From Centroberyx gerrardi (taxonomy: Eukaryota; Chordata; Actinopteri; Beryciformes; Berycidae): a stretch of DNA of 64,000 nucleotides. Positions 47,537 through 64,000 of this stretch are shown here, one piece after another. The notes beneath the pieces are model-generated. The model was given only the letters and a program-made list of their open reading frames with translations, was not told where the DNA came from and did not search any database. Numbering within the stretch: the first letter of the stretch is position 1; every line of letters starts with the position of its first letter. A program made the position numbers and the translations under genes. The stretch is taken from contig NC_135998.1 of the NCBI RefSeq assembly GCF_048128805.1, positions 15,413,656 to 15,477,655 on the forward strand, in the 5' to 3' direction.

Positions 47537-48624
47537 AAAGGCAATAAACTTAAATGCACTGACAGTGGATTACAATAAGGAATCAACTATATAAGTTTAC
47601 TTCAAATTTGATACATGCAGAACAAACAAGCTGAAAATCCAGGCCATGGAAGAGAGAGATTAATGAAGCAAGATAAATAGTGGTGATAGGACGCTTCATG
47701 CTTGGATGCTCTGATGGATGTGACCATAAAGAGTGGTATGCAAATATATATGTATTGGTCCCAGTACAAAGCTTGGCTCGCCACATTTCTACTCTGTGAG
47801 GAAATGGAGTGCTTCAAGTTTGGAAACGTGTTGCCATGATAACTGCCACTTCCTGTGTTGACTCATACTGAGCTGTAGCTGCAGAAGTGTAAAAGAAAAA
47901 CAATTATTCTGTCAGAATTTACATAAAACTGGTACGAAAATTGAATTTGATACAGGTATGACCACTGAAATCATATATAATCAAAATAATCTAACACCTT
48001 AACTCGGTTAAAGAGCTGATTAGCACTAATTCACATTTTTTGAGCTGTAAACATGGTTATATGGTTTCTGTATAGTGAATAGCATCAATCCTGTACTTAA
48101 TTCCAACATTTTTCAAATTAAGCCCTGCACCCGCTTCTAGGGGCAGAAAATCAATTAAATGCTATAATTTGTAGAACAACCACAAACTCACATGCACTCC
48201 CTTACCCCGCCCCCCCTCTTCTGTCCATCAGCAGCTCCCACCCTGGTCAGTGTGCCTCCATGTGTTGAGTAACCAAACCCCAGCGCTCCTCCTTGGCAAC
48301 ACATGCTGACTGATGAAAGCTGCTGTAACATCCAGCCAGTCCGGACAGGACGTCCGACCCAGAGAGGTCTTTTTATGGGTCTGAAAAGTCCAACTCAATC
48401 TCTTTGATGTTTGTTTTTACTGTGCAGCTGGCTGCGACTCGACTGGTATCCGAGCGCATCCTTATTACATAGTGGTGCTGATTTCAAATCTCTACAGATC
48501 ATCTATCCGATGGCAGTAGTAAAACTCTCACTGAAGACTCTGTGCTTGACCAGCTCTGATATACAACACTAACAGAAGTAAATAGAGAGAGGGAGGAAAA
48601 ACAGACATTTGCATGTGTAAAATC

Positions 48625-48630
48625 TTTATT
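48625..48630 (-). terminator. coro1c: Poly(A) signal of coro1c
   Basis: AATAAA on the minus strand about 810 bases past the coro1c stop. Confidence 0.55.
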
Positions 48631-48793
48631 ATGTGCACAGAACTATTTGTCAGGGGGTTCAGTGAAACAAGAGCTGAGTGAGTGGTCCCTTCCCAACGCC
48701 AAATCTGCACTGGAGAGGGTGACCTCAGTTTGACCCTAACAGTGACAAGAGGCACCACTACATTTGCACAACATTTACACCAGAGAGATGCAG

Positions 48794-48813
48794 CCCCCCC
48801 CCCCCCCCCCCCC
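48794..48813. repeat. Homopolymer C20 (G20 on the coro1c strand)
   Basis: Twenty uninterrupted C on plus, so a G20 tract in the coro1c 3' UTR. Long G runs can form a G-quadruplex in RNA. Confidence 0.85.
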
Positions 48814-49437
48814 ATGTCAAATTTTAGCCCAGAAGAACAGGAACAAAATGAAGGAATTCTTCCATATTCATAAACCTGATGGTTATCAATGAGCAAACTG
48901 GCGGGGAGAAAAAAGTTTAACAGCTATTGTTTGAAAAAATCCTTTTGCTTGACTAAATCATTCTATCAGGCTGTGAGTGGAATGTACAATAGGAAAGAAA
49001 AGACATGTAAAAGCAGTGCATGAAAACCACACACAATTCAAATTTGGCAACACAAAAAACAAACAAAAACAAGGTATATGGAAATACTGATGGCTACATA
49101 CAGTTTTTTGAGTAGTAAGTACAAACTTCACATAAGAATGTTTTACCACAATTTCAAATAAAAAGTAAGACTTTTCCTTCAACAAAAATGTCACTTATTC
49201 GAATGTGTACATCCCCAGTAAAAAGGTGTACATGAATGGCAAGAGTTTTTCTCTGTGTGTCGGGGCAAAGTGTGAAGCAGGAGGCATGATGAGGAAAACA
49301 AAAGTTCATCTTGGAATGTACGCTTGGTCTCGTCACAGGGAAGAGGCCGAGCTGAATGAAGCCGAATCTTGATCATTTGGCTGTGGCTGACCCCGCCCCT
49401 TTTTCCCCCCAAACGGTCCTGGGAAGGGGGCCGTGTT

Positions 49438-57855
<8,418 letters not shown>

Positions 57856-58140
57856 TTATAAAATCTGAAATGGAGTAGCCTTTTGTTATGATCGAGCCTG
57901 CAGAGGAGACCTTGGGCTGGGTTTGATTTATTTCCCAGGTGGTCTGTCTGATCCAACATCATGCTTATTAATAGTGATTGAGTTTGCTCCAGCGCATGCA
58001 AAAGGAACCAAATCAAATCCACCTATTAGCAAAGGCATTAGGTAAACTGTGCATGAGACATTTTTTCCAGCAGTGTTTACTTCTGTCTCAGTACACCTCA
58101 CTCCACTGTTACTCATTTGAGAAAAGGCTATGGCTTGCTA

Positions 58141-60250
58141 CTTACAATACAAAATACTTTATTAATCCCCCAGGGGGGAAACTGAGTGCCACCATACATA
58201 TAGGACAAACAACAGGTAGGACAGTAGGAAAAGGCATGTGTCTCAAGGCAGTACAAAATAAGGGGAGAGCACAACACCATAATACATAGTGTAAACATCA
58301 ATGTGACTGTACTATACGTTAGTGGTTATATAAGACACCAACATTACCACACTCCTCAGTACAACCATCATCCTAGTCATCAACATCAACATCAGATCAT
58401 CATCAACAACAGTGACAGTCAGCGACAATGTTCATTAAAAAACTTCACCGCAGCAGGTACAAAGGACTTCCTGAATCTCTCTGAAGAGCACCTGGGCATA
58501 ACAAACCTGTCGCTAAAAGAGCTCTTCAGTTCGCTAAAAACATTGTACATTGGATGATCCTCATTTTGCATAACACTCTTGAGTTTCCTACCCATTCTTT
58601 GCTCCGTGACCACTTCTAGCGAGTCAGGGGTCAAGCCGATAATGGATCCTGCCTTCCTGATCCGTTTATTGATCTTGTTTCTGTCCCCTGAGCTTAAGCC
58701 GCACCTCCAGCAAACAACAGTATAAAATAGAACACTTGCTAAAATGCTTTGATAAAACACGTGCAGGAGTGACCTGCTGACATCAAAAGACCGGAGCTTC
58801 CTGAGGAAAAACAGCCTGGACTGGGGCCTTTTAACGATGGCACTGGTATTCTCTTTCCAGTCTAGCCTATTATCCACAAGGACACCAAGGTACTTATAAG
58901 AGGAAACCACCTCAATAGCCTCATCTTTAATCAGGACCGGGGTCACCGCAGCCTTTTTCTTTCTAAAGTCAATGAATAAATTTAAAATTAAGTAGTTTTC
59001 ATCACACTACTTGACAAAGCCATCTATCTCCTGTTGGTAAGCTAGGTGGTTGTCTTTGAGGATGTAGCCAACGAGTGCAGAATCATCGGAAACTTTTTGC
59101 AGGTGGCAGCCAGATGCCGGACTCAGCCTGCAGTCGGGGGTATATAAAATTAATAAAAATGGGGACAAAACGGTGCCTTGGGGCGCGCCTGTGTTGGTAA
59201 CAATGGTATTGGATACCTCACCTCCAAGCCTCACATACTGGGGTCTAGATATGAGGTAGTCCATAACTCATGCCACAGTGGTGTTGTTTGTTAAAATCAA
59301 TAAGCTTATTGGCTAAAATATGTGGCTGAATTGTGTTAAAAGCATTAGAGAAATCAAAAAACAAGATTCTTGCAGATGCACCAGCTGACTCTAAGTCGCT
59401 GTAGACTCTGTGAAGCATATAGAGTAGAGCATCATCCACTCCAACACCCTTCCTATATGCAAACTGGAGTGGTACGCAGAGACCTGCCTACTGAAAATGC
59501 CCACCCAAGGACAACTCTTTCGAAGCATTTCATGAGCTGAGAGGTGAGAGCTATAGGCCTGAGGTCCTTAAGTCCCCGAGCATTTGGTTTTTTGGGCACA
59601 GGCACAATACATGAGGTTTTCCATCTCACAGGGATCTTGGACTGGGAGAGAGATAAAGAGAAAATGAACTGGAGCACATCACTGAGTTGGTCTGCACACA
59701 CCTTAAGGGCACGTGGCAAGACCCCATCTGGGCCAGGTGCCTTATTTGCCCTGAGCCTCCTCAGCTGGGAGCAGACCTCATCAGAGGTGACCGTTATTGG
59801 GGGGCTGGGGTTACCATTAAACCCCCTTAGGGAGATAGTGGAGCGGACCGATTCAAGCTCAGCAGAGAAATCATGCTCATCGAACCTGGCAAAGCCTCAT
59901 CAGCACTGAAAGCCCCTTCCTGTATCCTAGCAGTGGTCGGGCCATAGCCTGTCATTAGCTTCATGCCACTCCACAAACCTCTAGTGTCACTAAGTTGTAG
60001 TTTGCCCTCAACTTTATCTTTGTAATTCCGCTTCCCCTGTCTGATAACACGTTTAAGTTCCTTATGTGCAGATTTAATAAGATCCTTGTCACCATTTTTA
60101 AAAGCTGATTTCTTGTTATTAATAGCAATCTTGATCTCTCTAGTTACCCAAGGCTTATTATTTGGGAAACTTTTGATGGTTTTACATGGGATAACCATAT
60201 CAACACAGAAGTTAATATACTCAGTGACACAGTCAGCAACATTGTCCACT
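58141..60250 (-). mobile_element. 5'-truncated LINE of L2/CR1 type
   Basis: Minus-strand fragments of one LINE ORF read in order from 60250 down. First comes a linker region (FPNNKPWVTREIKIAINNKK, LWSGMKLMTGYGP). The RT follows: KAPGPDGVLPRALKVCADQL-like start, KTSCIVPVPKKP, RPIALTSQLMKCFERVV, ARILFFDFSNAFNTIQPHIL, TGAPQGTVLSPFLLILYT and SDDSALVGYI. The C-terminal region is YKYLGVLVDNRLDWKENTSA to SLLHVFYQSILASVLFYTVV. The 3' end (58141-58185 on plus) is AGTTTCCCCCCTGGGGGATTAATAAAGTATTTTG on minus, an L2-type tail. No endonuclease domain is present. The frame is broken several times (between 59453 and 59264, for example), so it is inactive. Confidence 0.85.
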
Positions 60251-60879
60251 GAAATTAAGTTATTTCAAGTGAGCATGTTGTGAGAGAGTTGTTGTGAGTC
60301 ATCCCCACTCTCTCTCCTCAATCTTCCTTGTCTAATAAAGGCAAAAATGCCCCGTTTTATTTCAAGACTAGCACACTGTTGGAAATTCTAGTTGGACAGT
60401 CCTACTGCCAGATGTTGAGTTTGACAAGAAAGCCGTTAGTGCAAGGTGGCTCTATTGCCTTTCAAGACCTCCATGTAGTCTAACCACTTTTCCTAGCCTT
60501 GCTCTGTTTCCATAACATCTGATTATCAATTCCTGATGTGTATCCATGAGAGCAAGCACTCGGCAACAAACCTGACCTTTCTGCAGGAGACGCTTAATCA
60601 ATTAAGAGTAGCATCCAAGGCCTTTCTTGTATATTTGCCATAACCACTAACAGAAAACAGGACATAGATTTAGCACTGAGAAATTAGGAGGGACAGTGCC
60701 AGGAATAGTGATGCGAATGGTATGAGTTGAGGCTCATTCACAAACCAAACAGGGTATTCCCTAAGACATTTCATGAAATGTAGGGCACACTTAGGTCTAC
60801 ATTTTCTGAACTAGTGCAGGTAGGCTTCAGGGTGGACAACATACCGTATTTTAATGTATACTGACCTGGATACAGACAC

Positions 60880-61500
60880 AAAGACATGCATTTTAACAAA
60901 AACTGTCTTCAGGACTTTTTTATGACTGTGCCATCCCCTGCTAGCACTGCACAGATGGCCTGTTGCTGCTCAAAGAATTTGGAAATCATTTCAAATGTCA
61001 ACCCCTGTGCGGTGACCATGTCGTGACTCAGTGTACGCTCAGGGGTGTTCAATTCTTCTTGCTTCCTTCTTCTTCAACTCTCATTTCTGCTTACGGCTTT
61101 AAGAAAAGCTGTCTTTCAAGTGTCCGAGTACTCTGATAACAGATTCCACCCTTTGCATCTTGAGGACTTTGGAAATTGCCAGATTTCAACTGTGGAAAAC
61201 AAGAAAACCAAACGCGTAGCAAATTTTGAAAGTATAGCTTCATATTAGTGGCACTGTCTGTTGTTTCCAGACAGACTCTCTTTATCTTCCAGTACTGAAG
61301 CGTGTTTTGTGGAAAAGTAGGTTCTTGATGGAACTTTGTATTGTGGCACTGCCTTTTTCATCAGATGAAGAAATCTTTTTTCCACAATCTGAAATGGCAT
61401 CATGTCCTTGGAGACGAAATAAGCCACAGCATGATTCAGTTCTTGGGCTTGTTTTGAAGAGACTTCACAAATGATTCTGCAACAGTGGGTGGAGCTACAG
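60880..61500 (-). mobile_element. hAT (ZBED-type) transposase fragment
   Basis: On minus, 61500-61250 encodes HAVAYFVSKDMMPFQIVE, then AVPQYKVPSRTYFSTKH, the start of the hAT transposase core seen in ZBED-like proteins (AYFI-KDM-PFS-VE; P-Y-VPSRTYF). Further down, 61000-60920 encodes LTFEMISKFFEQQQAICAVL, matching the later FFEQQQAICAVLAED block. Stops and frame changes interrupt it. The order is right, so these are parts of one decayed transposase lying between the LINE and the long-TIR element. Confidence 0.7.
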
Positions 61501-61542
61501 TTGCAGCAGTCTCACAGGTAGTCTTAGGCTCAAAGTGATTTA

Positions 61543-62262
61543 AAAGGATAAGGCTGGTGTTTTTTAATGCATTTCTTACCGTCAACAAATCCTATGAAAA
61601 TAACAAAATCAGCAATGCGTTTGCTCTACTCCCGTTACTTTCTGACTTCCCACGTACCGTTTTTAGCCGTCAACCCGGAAGTCATTGGCTCCAATTGTAA
61701 GCTAAAAACCTTGAAATACAGCTCTGCCAACAAGTCTCGTACATGTAGCCGGTGCCCAATGAAGCCATGTCCCAGCAGCCATAGAACTCCATTGTATTAA
61801 AAAAACTATTAAAAACACGTCACAGAGCCATGCCGTTGCTCTGGGCAGCATATTTCATCATTGCGATGCACCGGGCCGGCCGACTTTTTCCTCAAACAAC
61901 TTAATAAGCCGACTGTAAACATGTTTTCCATCTCAGGAAAGTAGTTCCGTAGCACCGAAAATAGTCCCCGGCGTAATGAAGAATTTGTTCCTTTTTGAAT
62001 TTGATTTGGTAATAACTACAACAGCCTGACTTTTCGTGGTAACAGTTAGCGATTTTTAAAATTGAAACTATGTCTTTGTGAGCTGTATTTCAAGGTTTTT
62101 AGCTTACAAATGGAGCCAATGACTTCCGGGTTGACGGCTAAAAACGGTACGTGGGAAGTCAGAAAGTAACGGGAGTAGAGCAAACGCATTGCTGATTTTG
62201 TTATTTTCATAGGATTTGTTGACGGTAAGAAATGCATTAAAAAACACCAGCCTTATCCTTTA
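61543..62262. mobile_element. Non-autonomous transposon with ~180-bp terminal inverted repeats
   Basis: The left arm (61543-61724) begins AAGGATAAGGCTGGTGTTTT and the right arm (62079-62262) is its reverse complement, ending CCAGCCTTATCCTT. The arms are nearly identical; each encodes the same ~53-codon open stretch, on opposite strands. The centre (~350 bp) has no transposase. The flanks are TTTAA on the left and TAAAA on the right, so the duplication may be TA or TAA. The superfamily cannot be fixed from this alone. Confidence 0.8.
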
Positions 62263-62304
62263 AAAAAAGAAAAATACAAGATTAACTTTGACATTGGATA
62301 TAGC

Positions 62305-62370
62305 AGTTTTTTTTTTTGTTTTTTTTATAGTACATTCTGCCTTTATGAATTTTTTTTTGTTTTTTTTTTG
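62305..62370. repeat. T-rich tracts
   Basis: Two runs of T with single G interruptions (TTTTTTTTTTGTTTTTTTTA type) about 40 bp apart. Confidence 0.6.
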
Positions 62371-62929
62371 GCTACAGCAGATATAGCAGTTTTAATGATT
62401 TTAGAATATTTCCAATGTATAAAGTATAGCAATTTTAATTATTTTAGAATATTCCTTATGTAGCCAATAACCTGAAGTTTAATTATCATCAGCTGTCATC
62501 TCCAGCTAATTTTTAAAAAGTGTCTATAAAATTTTGACTAATCTGTAGTATTAGATTTGGCTAACTTATACACTGTTTTGGTCAAACAAACACACCCAGA
62601 CACCGTACCTTACAGTTAGAAAACCATGATGTTTTAAAGCGTGGTTAATCGTAATCAGTTAAATGCTGCATCTCTAAAAATTGCATACTGGGACTGGAAT
62701 AAACTTGTTGTGTAAGGAAGCCAGTTATTTTCCCCACTGCACTGTTCATCAGGACGGAGCCACATTCAGGTCAGTCAACTGGTGTTAGGCGGTTAGTTAT
62801 GGCTTTGCAACTGTGGTAGCTAATTTATGTGTTTTAGTTACAACTAGATTAAGCTAGCAGAACAGTTTTGCATAAAAGATTTGGAATTTATCAGGTTTGC
62901 TCCTCTCATGCAGCGCCTGAGGCCTGTTT

Positions 62930-63020
62930 GGAGGGAGGAGTTACAGGAGGGAGGAGTTACAGGAGGGAGGGAGGAGTTACAGGAGGGAGGGAGGGAATAG
63001 AGGGGGGGGGAGGGGGAGGA
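62930..63020. repeat. G-rich minisatellite (GGAGGGAGGAGTTACA unit)
   Basis: Four copies of a 14-18-bp unit GAGGAGTTACAGGAGG with variable numbers of GGGA, ending in a run of G and GGGGGAGGA. Confidence 0.8.
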
Positions 63021-64000
63021 TTTTTTTGTTGTGTACTTTCAAATTCTCGCTCATTTCTCCAAAGTTGCCTACCCCAGCAAAGTCATCACGTTATCCTTTG
63101 GTGGCCTCATTCAAATTAATTGGAAGTAAAAATCCGAATGCTACATCCAGCTGCATCCAATCTTGGTGATTAGTTTATATTATGGTTTTCATCGTGGTCA
63201 AGTGCCAAATAACCCCCATGTTAAAACTAAGTGTAATATTGCTTTAAGTTATCTGGCTCCACCAAGTGGACCTAAATGAATACACACAGTCCCACTGCTA
63301 CCACAGTGACACCACATTTAGTCAGTTATGACTGCTATGCTGCTACAAACTGCAGCGGAGCGGGGATGGGCAAATTTCTGGCATGACATCTACTTTTTCA
63401 TTGGAAACTTTGAGGTGATCTACCAGTGTCAGTCATGCAGCTTCAATGAAAAGAATGGCTATTCATAAAGAGAATTATGTAAATATGAAATGTGTCAATA
63501 AATTCATAAGAGCCTAAATTCTGTCTATTATGGAGTATTACCTGAAACATTCATTCTCATGCTCATTCATACCTAAAAAACTAAATGTTGGCTATTAATT
63601 GCTTCCAGTGATGTGAGAAACTTACCATTACCCATAGAAATGTGTAGTTTACTTTATAGCTGCTATGGGATTTAATTTATTAGGTGTAGGACTATCAGTT
63701 TGCCTGTCAAAGATTTGTGTCTTTATGTTGACAGAGGTACTCATTCTACTTCCTCAGTATAGCCTAAATGAATTAGGTCTTTGTTTTGTTTAAATGTGGC
63801 AAATATAAATCCATTATTGATTTCACATTTTTCCCCCCCAACTGATTTTTTTTTTACTTCCTTTACATAATATCAGACCATTAATAGCCAATAGGTGCAA
63901 CCTCATGCTCTCGTCATTTTAAAATACCTATGTTGTTCATCCAAAGATTGCTCTGTTATTAGCAGGGTTATTAAAGTTTTCGATTTTTTGTTGTTTTCAG

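Larger units (their letters stand above)
46176..49437. other. selplg 5' exons and spacer to coro1c
   Basis: Two candidate selplg 5' non-coding exons end at 46845 and 47296 (minus strand), both with the sequence CTTCTCCATCAG just before a GTAAG donor. A small tandem of AGATTCTAAG words lies at 47482-47536. The coro1c 3' UTR occupies roughly 48625-49437, ending with a minus-strand AATAAA at 48625-48630. No additional coding exon is seen. Confidence 0.5.

Noticed and set aside
61567-62237. Two identical 53-residue open stretches on opposite strands
   Set aside because: They are the two arms of one inverted-repeat transposon, not duplicated genes.

Overview
This window is nuclear DNA from a ray-finned (teleost) fish, most likely a percomorph-type genome. 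The evidence is intron-split vertebrate genes with GT-AG junctions, short introns, long CA/GA microsatellites, CpG-rich promoters carrying GCTAACGTTAGC-type motifs, LINE tails of the L2/CR1 kind, hAT transposons and palindromic MITEs. I rebuilt each gene by reading the exons, checking splice sites and phase, and comparing the translation with the vertebrate families I know. No database search was run.

Layout, left to right. dgcr2 (minus, only its first two coding exons, 483-9308), ess2/dgcr14 (minus, ten coding exons, 12564-16927) and gsc2 (minus, three exons, 18366-19511) reproduce the order seen in the human 22q11.2 DiGeorge region. Next come a plus-strand MADF-BESS gene (22189-24827) and rnf185 (minus, six exons, 28376-30789). 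The right half reproduces a human 12q23-q24 block: a chemerin-receptor-like GPCR (minus, 33873-34889), iscu (plus, five exons, 36006-39060), tmem119 (minus, 40369-41223), selplg/PSGL-1 (minus, 44727-46175) and coro1c (minus, ten coding exons, 49438-57732). Spliced lengths all close in frame: ess2 481 aa, gsc2 186 aa, MADF-BESS 267 aa, rnf185 191 aa, GPCR 338 aa, iscu 165 aa, tmem119 284 aa, selplg 482 aa, coro1c 474 aa.

The genes do not form one pathway. They cover cell-surface adhesion and immune signalling (dgcr2, the chemerin-like receptor, tmem119, selplg), nuclear functions (ess2 in splicing, gsc2 and the MADF-BESS protein in transcription), ER and mitochondrial quality control (rnf185 in ER-associated degradation, iscu in Fe-S cluster assembly) and actin turnover (coro1c). 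The grouping reflects ancestral synteny.

Mobile DNA sits mostly in introns and spacers. Examples are an 830-bp hAT element with an 8-bp target duplication (55725-56554), a 720-bp element with ~180-bp terminal inverted repeats (61543-62262), a 5'-truncated L2/CR1-type LINE (58141-60250), a ZBED-type hAT transposase fragment (~60880-61500) and three palindromic MITEs. I saw no endogenous retrovirus, CRISPR array, tRNA or rRNA. Nothing in the window is clearly a new biological system. The most unusual items are a PSGL-1 with no tyrosine in its ectodomain, the cysteine cluster of Gsc2, and a hairpin MITE that supplies the first poly(A) hexamers downstream of rnf185.
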